Below are positions 1 to 7,714 of a stretch of 64,000 nucleotides of DNA, in pieces. The position numbers and the translations under genes are program-made. Source of the DNA: Variovorax sp. OK212. GTDB lineage: Bacteria > Pseudomonadota > Gammaproteobacteria > Burkholderiales > Burkholderiaceae_C. The stretch's first letter is position 1, and each line of letters opens with the position of its first letter. The notes beneath the pieces were generated by a model. It had not been told where the DNA came from. It saw only the letters and a list, made by a program, of their open reading frames with translations, and did not search any database. Where the stretch lies: assembly GCF_900112425.1 (NCBI RefSeq), contig NZ_FOLP01000005.1, forward strand, positions 429,289 through 493,288, written 5' to 3'.

Positions 1-277
1 ACTCAAGCGCGACAAGCTGGTTGCCAAGTACGCTGCGAAGCACGCAGAACTGAAGGCGGCTTCCAACGACCAGAAGAAGAGCGAAGAAGAGCGCGCTGCT
101 GCACGCCTGGCGCTGCAGAAGCTGCCGCGCAACGCAAATCCGACGCGTCAACGCAACCGCTGCGAAATCACCGGTCGCCCGCGCGGTACCTTCCGTCAAT
201 TCGGTCTGGCTCGCGCCAAGATCCGTGAACTGGCTTTCGCTGGCGACATCCCCGGTGTCACCAAGGCCAGCTGGTAA
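1..277 (+). CDS. rpsN: 30S ribosomal protein S14, 3' part
   Basis: The 5' end lies outside the window; the visible reading frame starts at position 2 and runs 91 codons to TAA. S14 binds the 3' major domain of 16S rRNA in the 30S head. The conserved core NRCEITGRPRG is followed by the usual RELAFAGDIPGV and a terminal SW. Only one cysteine is present, so this is the zinc-free (C-minus) form typical of proteobacteria. It is followed 20 bp later by rpsH, the normal spc operon order. Confidence 0.97.
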   Translation, partial: LKRDKLVAKYAAKHAELKAASNDQKKSEEERAAARLALQKLPRNANPTRQRNRCEITGRPRGTFRQFGLARAKIRELAFAGDIPGVTKASW

Positions 278-297
278 GCCAGGCAGGAGCAAACAAC

Positions 298-693
298 ATG
301 AGCATGAGTGATCCCATTGCCGACCTGCTGACGCGTATCCGTAACGCGCAGATGGTGGCGAAGCCCACTGTGTCGATCCCGTCTTCCAAGGTGAAGGCCG
401 CGATTGCACAAGTCCTGAAAGACGAAGGCTACATCGACGGCTTCGAAGTGAAGACTGATGCAGGCAAGTCCGAACTCGTCATCACGCTGAAGTACTACGC
501 TGGCCGTCCGGTCATCGAGCGTATCGAGCGCGTGAGCCGCCCCGGCCTGCGCGTCTACAAGGCCAGCGCAGCCATTCCGCAAGTCCAGAACGGCCTCGGC
601 GTTGCGATCGTCACGACCCCCCAGGGCGTGATGACCGACCGCAAGGCTCGCGCTACCGGTGTCGGTGGCGAAGTTCTGTGCTACGTCGCCTAA
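298..693 (+). CDS. rpsH: 30S ribosomal protein S8
   Basis: A 131-residue protein of full family length, beginning MSMSDPIADLLTRIRNAQ and ending with the S8 signature around GVMTDRKARATGVGGEVLC. S8 binds helix 21 of 16S rRNA and in enterobacteria is the translational repressor of the spc operon. The start is supported by AGGAG nine bases upstream. It lies between rpsN and rplF in the standard order; autoregulation by S8 is known for the family but was not tested here. Confidence 0.98.
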   Translation: MSMSDPIADLLTRIRNAQMVAKPTVSIPSSKVKAAIAQVLKDEGYIDGFEVKTDAGKSELVITLKYYAGRPVIERIERVSRPGLRVYKASAAIPQVQNGLGVAIVTTPQGVMTDRKARATGVGGEVLCYVA

Positions 694-717
694 CCGAGAC
701 ATCGAGGAGTTACTGAA

Positions 718-1251
718 ATGTCCCGAGTAGGAAAAATGCCGATCACCATCCCCGCAGGCGTGGATGTGTCGATCAAGGAAGACCAGATCAGCGTCAAGGG
801 CACGGGCGGCACGCTCAGCCTCACGCGCAATGTGCTGGTGAACGTCGCCAACAACGACGGCAAGCTGAGCTTCGCGCCCGCCAACGAATCGCGTGAAGCC
901 AACGCGATGAGCGGCACGCTGCGCCAGCTGGTGAACAACATGGTGGTCGGTGTGACCAAGGGCTTCGAGAAGAAGCTCAACCTGGTGGGCGTGGGCTACA
1001 AGGCCGCCGCAGCCGGTTCCAAGCTGAACCTGCAAGTCGGTTACTCGCACCCGGTCAACATCGAAATGCCGCAAGGCATCACGGTGGCCACCGCGACCCC
1101 GACTGAAATCGTGATCAAGGGTGCTGACCGTCAGCGCGTTGGTCAAATCGCCGCTGAGATCCGCGCTGTTCGTCCGCCTGAGCCTTACAAGGGCAAGGGC
1201 ATCCGTTATTCGGACGAGAAGATCGTGATCAAAGAGACCAAGAAGAAGTAA
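718..1251 (+). CDS. rplF: 50S ribosomal protein L6
   Basis: A 177-residue full-length L6, starting MSRVGKMPITIPAGVDV. The C-terminal signature RPPEPYKGKGIRY near residues 152-164 is the conserved rRNA-binding loop of the second repeat domain. L6 sits near the GTPase-associated centre of the 50S subunit. GAGGAG lies ahead of the ATG, and the next gene rplR begins 11 bp after the stop, consistent with co-translation in the spc operon. Confidence 0.98.
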   Translation: MSRVGKMPITIPAGVDVSIKEDQISVKGTGGTLSLTRNVLVNVANNDGKLSFAPANESREANAMSGTLRQLVNNMVVGVTKGFEKKLNLVGVGYKAAAAGSKLNLQVGYSHPVNIEMPQGITVATATPTEIVIKGADRQRVGQIAAEIRAVRPPEPYKGKGIRYSDEKIVIKETKKK

Positions 1252-1262
1252 GGGGCAGCAAA

Positions 1263-1631
1263 ATGATGTTGACCAAAAAAGCACAGCGTCTTCGCCGCTC
1301 GCGCCAGACCCGCATTCGCATCGCGACGCAGGGCGTGGCCCGTCTGACGGTGAACCGCACCAACCTGCACATCTACGCCACCGTCATCTCCGACGACGGC
1401 ACCAAGGTGATTGCAACCGCATCGACGGCAGAAGCCGAAGTGCGTACCTCGCTCGGCGGTTCGGGCAAGGGCGGCAATGCCGCTGCTGCCACCGCCGTCG
1501 GCAAGCGCATCGCTGAAAAGGCGAAGGCTGCCGGCGTCGAGAAGGTCGCTTTCGACCGCGCAGGTTTCGCATACCACGGCCGCGTCAAGGCGCTGGCCGA
1601 GGCCGCCCGCGAAGCCGGTCTGCAGTTCTAA
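1263..1631 (+). CDS. rplR: 50S ribosomal protein L18
   Basis: L18 binds 5S rRNA and places it on the 50S central protuberance. The protein is 122 residues with the family elements LTVNRTNLHIYATVI, a glycine/alanine-rich middle and a C-terminal FDRAGFAYHGRVKALAEAAREAGL. Two in-frame ATG codons sit back to back at 1263 and 1266. AGGGG precedes both at usable spacing, so the protein may begin MMLTKK or MLTKK; the second is closer to typical L18 length. Confidence 0.97.
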   Translation: MMLTKKAQRLRRSRQTRIRIATQGVARLTVNRTNLHIYATVISDDGTKVIATASTAEAEVRTSLGGSGKGGNAAAATAVGKRIAEKAKAAGVEKVAFDRAGFAYHGRVKALAEAAREAGLQF

Positions 1632-1649
1632 CCGGACACGAGATTCAAA

Positions 1650-2168
1650 ATGGCAAAGATTCAAGCAAGAACGCAGAACGAAGGCCCTGAAGACGGTTTG
1701 CGCGAGAAGATGATCGCGATCAACCGCGTCACCAAGGTGGTGAAGGGTGGTCGTATCCTCGGTTTCGCAGCACTCACCGTGGTCGGTGACGGCGATGGTC
1801 GCGTTGGCATGGGCAAGGGCAAGTCGAAGGAAGTGCCCGCAGCAGTGCAAAAGGCGATGGAAGAAGCGCGTCGCAACCTGTTGAAGGTTTCGATCAAGAA
1901 CGGCACGCTGCACCACCAGGTGCAAGGCCACCACGGCGCTGCAAAGGTCGTGATGTACCCGGCCCCCAAGGGTACCGGCATCATCGCCGGCGGCCCGATG
2001 CGCGCTGTGTTCGAAGTGATGGGCATCACCGACATCGTGGCCAAGAGCCATGGTTCGTCGAACCCTTACAACATGGTTCGCGCCACGCTCGACGGGTTGA
2101 AGAACTCGACGACCGCTGGTCAGGTGGCTGCCAAGCGTGGCCTCACCGTCGAAGATATCTTCGCTTGA
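1650..2168 (+). CDS. rpsE: 30S ribosomal protein S5
   Basis: A 172-residue S5, the decoding-site protein involved in translational accuracy. The N-terminal double-stranded-RNA-binding domain contains NRVTKVVKGGRILGFAALTVVGD, and the C-terminal domain shows APKGTGIIAGGPMRAVFE and a terminal LTVEDIFA. The start is the ATG 18 bp after rplR. The next gene, rpmD, begins 25 bp downstream. Confidence 0.98.
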   Translation: MAKIQARTQNEGPEDGLREKMIAINRVTKVVKGGRILGFAALTVVGDGDGRVGMGKGKSKEVPAAVQKAMEEARRNLLKVSIKNGTLHHQVQGHHGAAKVVMYPAPKGTGIIAGGPMRAVFEVMGITDIVAKSHGSSNPYNMVRATLDGLKNSTTAGQVAAKRGLTVEDIFA

Positions 2169-2193
2169 GCGCAAGCCTGAAAGAAGTATTCAA

Positions 2194-2379
2194 ATGACGA
2201 CGCAACAACAAACCCTCAAGGTCCAACTGGTCAAAAGCCCGATTGGTACCAAGGAATCGCATCGCGCGACCGTGCGTGGCCTCGGCCTGCGCAAGCTCAA
2301 CAGCGTGAGCGAGCTGCAAGACACCCCGGCGGTGCGCGGCATGATCAACAAGATCAGTTATCTGGTCAAAGTTCTGTAA
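2194..2379 (+). CDS. rpmD: 50S ribosomal protein L30
   Basis: A 61-residue L30. The frame is open further upstream into rpsE, but the ATG at 2194 (MTTQQQTLKVQLVKSPIG) is preceded by GAAAGAAG and gives the usual family length. The RATVRGLGLRKLNS segment and the PAVRGMINKISYLVKV end are diagnostic. L30 is a small globular protein of the large subunit that contacts 23S rRNA domain II and the 5S region. Confidence 0.97.
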   Translation: MTTQQQTLKVQLVKSPIGTKESHRATVRGLGLRKLNSVSELQDTPAVRGMINKISYLVKVL

Positions 2380-2390
2380 GAGAGACTGAT

Positions 2391-2822
2391 ATGGAACTCA
2401 ATGGCATCAAGCCGGCAGCCGGCGCCAAGCACGCCAAGCGTCGCGTTGGCCGTGGTATCGGCTCTGGCATCGGCAAGACCGCGGGTCGCGGTCACAAGGG
2501 TCAGAAGTCGCGCGCAGGCGGTTTCCACAAGGTCGGCTTCGAAGGCGGTCAAATGCCTCTGCAGCGTCGCCTGCCGAAGCGTGGCTTCAAGTCGCATCTG
2601 CTGAAGTTCAACGCCGAAGTCACGCTGACTGCTCTCGAGCAGCTCGGCCTGGCCGAAGTCGATGTGCTGGCACTGAAGCAAGCCGGCCTCGTTGGCCAGC
2701 TCGCCAAGGTCGTCAAGATCATCAAGACCGGTGAGCTGACCAAGGCCGTCAAGCTGACGGGCGTGGGCGCAACGGCTGGCGCCAAGGCTGCTATCGAAGC
2801 AGTCGGCGGCAGCATCGCCTGA
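2391..2822 (+). CDS. rplO: 50S ribosomal protein L15
   Basis: A 143-residue L15. Its long basic N-terminal extension (KHAKRRVGRGIGSGIGKTAG, then GHKGQKSRAGG) threads into 23S rRNA, and a globular C-terminal domain follows. L15 is a late, central assembly protein of the 50S subunit. It lies 11 bp after rpmD and 27 bp before secY, the conserved order in which L15 precedes the translocon gene. Confidence 0.98.
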   Translation: MELNGIKPAAGAKHAKRRVGRGIGSGIGKTAGRGHKGQKSRAGGFHKVGFEGGQMPLQRRLPKRGFKSHLLKFNAEVTLTALEQLGLAEVDVLALKQAGLVGQLAKVVKIIKTGELTKAVKLTGVGATAGAKAAIEAVGGSIA

Positions 2823-2849
2823 TCACCAACGGACTGAAAGAAGTTCTTC

Positions 2850-4163
2850 GTGGCAACTAACGCGGCAACGATCGCAAAAACAGGCAAGTTCGGCGACCTT
2901 CGTCGTCGGCTCGTCTTTTTGCTGCTCGCGCTCGTGGTCTACCGGATTGGCGCGCACATTCCTGTGCCGGGTATCAACCCGGACCAGCTGGCAGCGTTGT
3001 TCCAGGGCCAGCAGGGCGGCATTCTGAGCCTGTTCAACATGTTCTCGGGCGGTGCGCTGTCGCGCTTCACCGTGTTCGCGTTGGGGATCATGCCGTACAT
3101 CTCGGCGTCGATCATCATGCAGCTGATGACCTACGTGCTTCCGACCTTCGAGCAATTGAAGAAGGAAGGCGAGGCCGGTCGCCGCAAGATCACGCAGTAC
3201 ACGCGGTACGGCGCGTTGGGTCTGGCACTGTTCCAGTCGTTCAGCATCGCAGTGGCGCTCGAGTCGTCGGCCGGCCTGGTCATCTCGCCCGGTTTCGGCT
3301 TCCGCCTGACCGCCATGGTGAGCTTGACGGCGGGTTCGATGTTCCTGATGTGGCTCGGCGAGCAGATCACCGAACGTGGCCTGGGCAACGGCATCTCGAT
3401 CCTGATCTTTGCAGGTATCGCGGCCGGTCTGCCGAACGCCATTGGCGGCCTGGCTTCGCTGGTGACGACCGGTGCGATGAACCCCATCATTGCGCTGTTC
3501 ATCGTCGCGGTGGTGGTGCTGGTCACGTACTTCGTGGTGTTCGTCGAACGCGGTCAACGCAAGATCCTCGTGAACTATGCGCGGCGCCAGGTCGGCAACA
3601 AGGTGTATGGCGGTCAGTCGTCGCACCTGCCCCTGAAGCTGAACATGGCCGGTGTGATTCCGCCGATCTTCGCTTCGTCGATCATCCTGCTGCCCGCAAC
3701 GGTGGTTGGCTGGTTCAGCACGGGTGACGGTGGTTTCCGCTGGATCAAGGACATTGCCGGCGCACTGCGTCCGGGCGAGCCGATCTACGTGCTGCTGTAT
3801 GCCGCTGCGATCGTTTTCTTCTGCTTCTTCTACACGGCACTCGTGTTCAACAGCAAGGAAACGGCCGACAACCTGAAGAAGAGTGGTGCATTCATTCCTG
3901 GCATTCGCCCGGGTGACCAGACCGCTCGCTATATTGACAAGATTCTGGTTCGCCTGACGTTGGCCGGCGCGGTGTACATCACCTTCGTCTGCCTGCTGCC
4001 AGAGTTCCTGATCCTGAAGTACAACGTGCCGTTCTACTTCGGTGGTACCTCCCTGCTGATCATCGTGGTCGTCACGATGGACTTCATGGCCCAGGTGCAA
4101 AACTACATGATGTCCCAGCAGTACGAATCGCTGCTGAAGAAGGCGAACTTCAAGACATCGTAG
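2850..4163 (+). CDS. secY: Sec translocon channel subunit SecY
   Basis: SecY forms the protein-conducting channel of the inner membrane with SecE and SecG. The protein has 437 residues with about ten hydrophobic segments and begins with GTG (MATNAATIAKTGKFGDLRRR). Characteristic pieces are HIPVPGINPDQL, FALGIMPYISASIIMQL (the plug/TM2 region), NYARRQVGNKVYGG in the cytoplasmic loop and the pair GIRPGDQT ... ILVRLTLAGA. It follows rplO at 27 bp as the spc operon's last large gene. An alternative later start would remove conserved N-terminal sequence, so GTG at 2850 is preferred. Confidence 0.98.
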   Translation: MATNAATIAKTGKFGDLRRRLVFLLLALVVYRIGAHIPVPGINPDQLAALFQGQQGGILSLFNMFSGGALSRFTVFALGIMPYISASIIMQLMTYVLPTFEQLKKEGEAGRRKITQYTRYGALGLALFQSFSIAVALESSAGLVISPGFGFRLTAMVSLTAGSMFLMWLGEQITERGLGNGISILIFAGIAAGLPNAIGGLASLVTTGAMNPIIALFIVAVVVLVTYFVVFVERGQRKILVNYARRQVGNKVYGGQSSHLPLKLNMAGVIPPIFASSIILLPATVVGWFSTGDGGFRWIKDIAGALRPGEPIYVLLYAAAIVFFCFFYTALVFNSKETADNLKKSGAFIPGIRPGDQTARYIDKILVRLTLAGAVYITFVCLLPEFLILKYNVPFYFGGTSLLIIVVVTMDFMAQVQNYMMSQQYESLLKKANFKTS

Positions 4164-4227
4164 GGCTGTGTTTCAGTATTGAGTCCGGGCGGTAGACCGC
4201 CACGTTAAACAGTTTTAGGAGAATGAA

Positions 4228-4341
4228 ATGAGAGTTTCGGCTTCGGTCAAAACCATCTGCCGTAATTGCAAGGTCATCCGCCGTAAAGGTGTGGTGCGTG
4301 TGATTTGCACCGACCCGCGCCACAAGCAGCGCCAGGGTTGA
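4228..4341 (+). CDS. rpmJ: 50S ribosomal protein L36
   Basis: A 37-residue protein, MRVSASVKTICRNCKVIRRK, ending CTDPRHKQRQG. Cys11, Cys14, Cys27 and His32 form the zinc ribbon of the C-plus L36 type. TAGGAG precedes the ATG. The 64 bp between secY and this gene are too short for infA, which lies here in many other proteobacteria, and contain only a small GGCGGT/ACCGCC hairpin. Confidence 0.97.
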   Translation: MRVSASVKTICRNCKVIRRKGVVRVICTDPRHKQRQG

Positions 4342-4364
4342 TTGAAGAGTATTAGAGGACGCAC

Positions 4365-4730
4365 ATGGCACGTATTGCTGGCATCAACATCCCGCCGCAC
4401 AAGCACGCTGAAATCGGCCTGACCGCCATCTTCGGCATCGGTCGCACCCGCGCCCGTCAAATCTGCGAAGCGAGCGGCATCGAATATTCGAAGAAGATCA
4501 AGGATCTGACCGACGCCGATCTCGAAAAGATCCGCGACCAGATCGCTCTGTTCACCATCGAAGGCGATCTGCGTCGCGAAACGACGATGAACATCAAGCG
4601 TTTGATGGACATCGGTTGCTATCGCGGCTTCCGTCACCGTCGCGGCCTGCCGATGCGCGGTCAGCGCACGCGCACCAACGCACGCACTCGCAAGGGTCCG
4701 CGCAAGGCTGCGCAGTCCCTGAAGAAATAA
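4365..4730 (+). CDS. rpsM: 30S ribosomal protein S13
   Basis: S13 sits in the 30S head and bridges to the large subunit (B1a/B1b). The 121-residue protein starts MARIAGINIPPHKHAEIGLT, contains the helix-two-turn-helix region FGIGRTRARQICE, and ends with the basic tail RGQRTRTNARTRKGPRKAA that reaches the P-site tRNA. It is the first gene of the alpha operon, 23 bp after rpmJ and 12 bp before rpsK. Confidence 0.98.
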   Translation: MARIAGINIPPHKHAEIGLTAIFGIGRTRARQICEASGIEYSKKIKDLTDADLEKIRDQIALFTIEGDLRRETTMNIKRLMDIGCYRGFRHRRGLPMRGQRTRTNARTRKGPRKAAQSLKK

Positions 4731-4742
4731 GGATAGAACAGC

Positions 4743-5147
4743 ATGGCTAAAGCACCTGCAAACAACGCCGCACAGCGCGTTCGCAAGAAGGTTCGCAAGA
4801 ACGTCGCGGACGGTATCGCCCACGTGCATGCCTCGTTCAACAACACCATCATCACGATCACCGATCGCCAGGGCAACGCCCTGTCGTGGGCTTCGTCGGG
4901 TGGCCAGGGCTTCAAGGGCTCGCGCAAGTCGACCCCGTTCGCTGCGCAGGTCGCTTCCGAAGTGGCCGGCCGTGCTGCTGTTGAACAAGGTATCAAGAAC
5001 CTCGACGTCGAGATCAAGGGCCCCGGCCCCGGTCGCGAATCGTCGGTGCGCGCCCTGGCTGCGCTCGGCATCCGGATCAATTCCATTGCCGACGTGACGC
5101 CCGTTCCGCACAACGGCTGCCGTCCCCAGAAGCGTCGCCGCATCTGA
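4743..5147 (+). CDS. rpsK: 30S ribosomal protein S11
   Basis: S11 lies on the 30S platform near the mRNA exit. The protein has 134 residues. Conserved pieces are ADGIAHVHASFNNTIITITD, GSRKSTPFAAQVA and the C-terminal DVTPVPHNGCRPQKRRRI. The gene lies 12 bp after rpsM. A 130-bp gap with a terminator-like hairpin separates it from rpsD. Confidence 0.98.
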   Translation: MAKAPANNAAQRVRKKVRKNVADGIAHVHASFNNTIITITDRQGNALSWASSGGQGFKGSRKSTPFAAQVASEVAGRAAVEQGIKNLDVEIKGPGPGRESSVRALAALGIRINSIADVTPVPHNGCRPQKRRRI

Positions 5148-5162
5148 TCGTCAGTCCGCAAG

Positions 5163-5202
5163 GCGCAGCCGGCTTTGAATAGCGGCTGCGCATTTGTTTT
5201 TT
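5163..5202 (+). terminator. terminator-like hairpin between rpsK and rpsD
   Basis: A perfect 9-bp stem (GCGCAGCCG at 5163-5171 with CGGCTGCGC at 5183-5191) has an 11-nt loop and is followed by a T-rich stretch at 5193-5202. In form it is a Rho-independent terminator, yet it lies inside the alpha operon ahead of rpsD. It may act as a partial terminator or attenuator, or as an mRNA processing site. Function is inferred from shape only. Confidence 0.6.
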
Positions 5203-5277
5203 ATCTAAGCCCACCGCCACTCGCGTCTCGCAGGTGGCTCCCGCAGGCAACTGCGGCAGATACACAAAGGAAGAATC

Positions 5278-5901
5278 GTGGCACGTTACCTCGGCCCCAA
5301 GGCCAAACTTTCCCGCCGTGAAGGCACCGACCTGTTCCTGAAGAGCGCCCGCCGTTCGATCCAGGACAAGGCCAAGTTCGACTCCAAGCCCGGCCAGCAC
5401 GGTCGCACCTCGGGTCAGCGCACTTCCGACTACGGCCTGCAACTGCGTGAAAAGCAGAAGGTCAAGCGCATGTACGGCGTGCTGGAAAAGCAATTCCGCC
5501 GCTACTTCGAAGAAGCGGACCGCCGCCGTGGCAACACCGGCGCCAACCTGCTGTTCATCCTCGAATCGCGCCTGGACAACGTCGTTTACCGCATGGGCTT
5601 CGGCTCGACCCGCGCCGAAGCGCGCCAGCTCGTGTCGCACAAGGCGATCACGGTGAACGGTCAGTCGGTCAACATCCCGTCGTACCTGGTCAAGACCGGT
5701 GACGTGGTTGCCGTGCGCGACAAGTCGAAGAAGCAGAACCGCATTGTTGAAGCGCTGCAACTCGCTCAGCAAGTCGGCATCCCGGCATGGGTCGATGTGA
5801 ACGCCGACAAGGCTGAAGGCACGTTCAAGAAGGTGCCCGATCGCGACGAATTCGCAGCCGACATCAACGAATCGCTGATCGTCGAACTGTATTCGCGTTG
5901 A
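5278..5901 (+). CDS. rpsD: 30S ribosomal protein S4
   Basis: S4 nucleates assembly of the 30S 5' domain and in enterobacteria represses the alpha operon. The 207-residue protein starts at GTG (MARYLGPKAKLSRREGTDLF), with AAGGAAG seven bases upstream. It lacks the N-terminal zinc cysteines, so it is the C-minus form. The S4 RNA-binding domain covers roughly residues 97-160 (ESRLDNVVYRMGFGSTRAEA, then QLVSHKAITVNG). The gene is framed by intergenic hairpins on both sides. Confidence 0.98.
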   Translation: MARYLGPKAKLSRREGTDLFLKSARRSIQDKAKFDSKPGQHGRTSGQRTSDYGLQLREKQKVKRMYGVLEKQFRRYFEEADRRRGNTGANLLFILESRLDNVVYRMGFGSTRAEARQLVSHKAITVNGQSVNIPSYLVKTGDVVAVRDKSKKQNRIVEALQLAQQVGIPAWVDVNADKAEGTFKKVPDRDEFAADINESLIVELYSR

Positions 5902-5910
5902 TTTTTTCTA

Positions 5911-5938
5911 CCCGCACCCGCCCTTCGGCGCGTGCGGG
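5911..5938 (+). other. hairpin in the rpsD-rpoA gap
   Basis: CCCGCAC (5911-5917) pairs with GTGCGGG (5932-5938), and an inner CGCC-CTTC-GGCG hairpin (5919-5930) stacks inside it. The downstream sequence is only weakly T-rich (ATTGTTATTGTTGTT). It probably folds in the mRNA between rpsD and rpoA. It could modulate rpoA output or mark an RNase cleavage site; no direct evidence. Confidence 0.5.
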
Positions 5939-6043
5939 AGATTGTTATTGTTGTTCACGTTCCTGCTCCGCACTCTGCTGCGGATCAGGTGCTTCACCAG
6001 CCTTACCGGTGTAACGAGCCGGGGGTATTGAGAGGAAGTCTGC

Positions 6044-7033
6044 ATGCAAACCACCCTGCTGAAACCCAAGACCATTCAGGTCGAGCAACTTGCCGCCAAC
6101 AAGGCCAAGGTCACGCTCGAACCTTTCGAGCGCGGCTACGGCCACACGCTCGGCAACGCGCTGCGTCGCGTTCTGCTGTCGTCCATGGTGGGCTACTCGG
6201 CCACCGAAGTCACGATCGCTGGCGTTCTGCATGAGTACTCGTCGATCGACGGCGTGCAGGAAGATGTCGTCAACATCCTTCTGAACCTCAAGGGCGTGGT
6301 GTTCAAGCTCCACAACCGCGACGAAGTCACGCTGAGCCTGCGCAAGGACGGCGAAGGCCCGGTCCTGGCATCGGACATCCAGACGCCGCACGACGTCGAG
6401 ATCATCAACCCCGATCACGTGATCGCGCACCTGTCGCAAGGCGGCAAGCTCGACATGCAGATCAAGGTTGAAAAGGGTCGCGGCTACGTGCCCGGCACGA
6501 TGCGCCGCTACGCGGACGAGCCGACCAAGTCGATCGGCCGCATCGTTCTCGACGCGTCGTTCTCGCCCGTGAAGCGCGTGAGCTACACCGTCGAAAGCGC
6601 TCGCGTCGAACAGCGTACCGACCTGGACAAGCTGCTTGTCGAGATCGAGACCAACGGTGCGATCACCGCGGAAGACGCAGTGCGCGCTTCGGCTAAAATC
6701 CTGGTCGAACAGCTCGCCGTGTTTGCGCAGCTCGAAGGCGGCGAACTCGCTGCATTCGATGCACCCGCACCGCGCAGCGCACAGCAATTCGATCCGATCC
6801 TGCTGCGCCCTGTCGACGAACTCGAACTGACGGTGCGTTCGGCCAACTGCCTGAAGGCCGAAAACATCTACTACATCGGTGACCTGATCCAGCGCACCGA
6901 GAACGAGCTGCTCAAGACCCCCAACCTGGGTCGCAAGTCGCTCAACGAAATCAAGGAAGTCCTCGCTTCGCGCGGCCTGACCCTGGGTATGAAGCTCGAA
7001 AGCTGGCCGCCGGCCGGCCTCGACAAGCGTTAA
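6044..7033 (+). CDS. rpoA: RNA polymerase alpha subunit
   Basis: Alpha dimerises to scaffold RNA polymerase, and its C-terminal domain contacts UP elements and activators. The protein has 329 residues, the usual length. The N-terminal dimerisation domain shows LEPFERGYGHTLGNALRRVL near residue 25. After a linker, the C-terminal domain (from about residue 245) contains LTVRSANCLKAENI and NLGRKSLNEIKEVLASRGL with the DNA-contacting residues. The ATG at 6044 follows AGAGGAAG. It keeps the alpha operon order rpsD-rpoA-rplQ. Confidence 0.98.
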   Translation: MQTTLLKPKTIQVEQLAANKAKVTLEPFERGYGHTLGNALRRVLLSSMVGYSATEVTIAGVLHEYSSIDGVQEDVVNILLNLKGVVFKLHNRDEVTLSLRKDGEGPVLASDIQTPHDVEIINPDHVIAHLSQGGKLDMQIKVEKGRGYVPGTMRRYADEPTKSIGRIVLDASFSPVKRVSYTVESARVEQRTDLDKLLVEIETNGAITAEDAVRASAKILVEQLAVFAQLEGGELAAFDAPAPRSAQQFDPILLRPVDELELTVRSANCLKAENIYYIGDLIQRTENELLKTPNLGRKSLNEIKEVLASRGLTLGMKLESWPPAGLDKR

Positions 7034-7042
7034 TTTGAATTT

Positions 7043-7096
7043 GGCTCAGAAAAGAGCCAGTGCACCGGGCAGTACCTGACACGGCTGCCTGTTTTT
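7043..7096 (+). other. two hairpins between rpoA and rplQ
   Basis: A first hairpin pairs GGCTC (7043-7047) with GAGCC (7054-7058). A second pairs GGCAG (7068-7072) with CTGCC (7085-7089) and is followed by TGTTTTT (7090-7096). The second looks like a weak intrinsic terminator inside the operon. With the hairpins before rpsD and rpoA, it means every gap over 80 bp in this operon carries RNA structure. Confidence 0.45.
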
Positions 7097-7117
7097 ATAA
7101 AGTAAAGGAAAAGCACC

Positions 7118-7513
7118 ATGCGTCACGGACACGGACTTCGCAAACTCAACCGCACCAGCTCGCACCGCCTTGCGATGCTGCAGAACATGATGAACTCGCT
7201 CATCGAGCATGAAGTCATCAAGACCACGGTCCCCAAGGCCAAAGAACTGCGCCGCGTCATCGAACCGATGATCACGCTCGCCAAGAAGCCCACGCTCGCC
7301 AACAAGCGCCTGGCCTTCGACCGCCTGCGCAGCCGCGACAGCGTCGTCAAGCTCTTCGGCGAACTCGGCCCGCGTTTCGCCGCGCGTCCGGGCGGCTACA
7401 CCCGCATCCTGAAGATGGGCTTCCGCGTGGGCGACAACGCGCCGATGGCGCTCGTCGAACTCGTCGACCGTGCTGAAATTAAAGCTGATGCAGCTGAGCA
7501 AACTGCTGATTAA
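7118..7513 (+). CDS. rplQ: 50S ribosomal protein L17
   Basis: L17 lies near the peptide exit tunnel on the 50S subunit. The 131-residue protein starts MRHGHGLRKLNRTSSHRLAM, contains TTVPKAKELRRVIEPMITLA and ends with the short betaproteobacterial tail after GDNAPMALVELVDRAE. AAAGGAAAAG precedes the ATG. It is the last gene of the alpha operon; its stop codon lies eight bases upstream of the initiator tRNA's -10 element. Confidence 0.98.
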   Translation: MRHGHGLRKLNRTSSHRLAMLQNMMNSLIEHEVIKTTVPKAKELRRVIEPMITLAKKPTLANKRLAFDRLRSRDSVVKLFGELGPRFAARPGGYTRILKMGFRVGDNAPMALVELVDRAEIKADAAEQTAD

Positions 7514-7518
7514 TAAGC

Positions 7519-7524
7519 TATAAT
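7519..7524 (+). promoter_or_regulatory. -10 element of the initiator tRNA gene
   Basis: A perfect TATAAT lies 10 bp upstream of the mature tRNA 5' end, just after the rplQ stop codon. The matching -35 position (about 7495-7500, TGAGCA) is poor. The tRNA probably has its own start besides read-through from rplQ. The AT-rich patch TAATAAGCTATAATTTATAC stands out from the GC-rich surroundings. Confidence 0.55.
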
Positions 7525-7534
7525 TTATACTTGC

Positions 7535-7611
<77 letters not shown>

Positions 7612-7616
7612 ATTTA

Positions 7617-7649
7617 AAAGGCCCTTTGATTGATCAAAGGGCCTTTTTT
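7617..7649 (+). terminator. Rho-independent terminator after tRNA-fMet
   Basis: GGCCCTTTGAT (7620-7630) and ATCAAAGGGCC (7633-7643) form a perfect stem of about ten pairs, followed by TTTTTT. It starts eight bases after the tRNA CCA end. It should end both tRNA and alpha operon transcripts. Confidence 0.92.
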
Positions 7650-7668
7650 CTTGGCCGGTAATTGAATT

Positions 7669-7694
7669 GAAAAAGCCCTCGCAATGAGGGCTTT
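7669..7694 (-). terminator. terminator of the minus-strand HD gene
   Basis: AAAGCCCTC (7672-7680) and GAGGGCTTT (7686-7694) form a perfect 9-bp stem with a 5-nt loop. On the minus strand it is followed by a T run. It lies 20 bp past the stop of the HD-domain gene and probably also stops plus-strand read-through. Confidence 0.8.
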
Positions 7695-7714
7695 CTTGTT
7701 TCTGGAAATTACCT

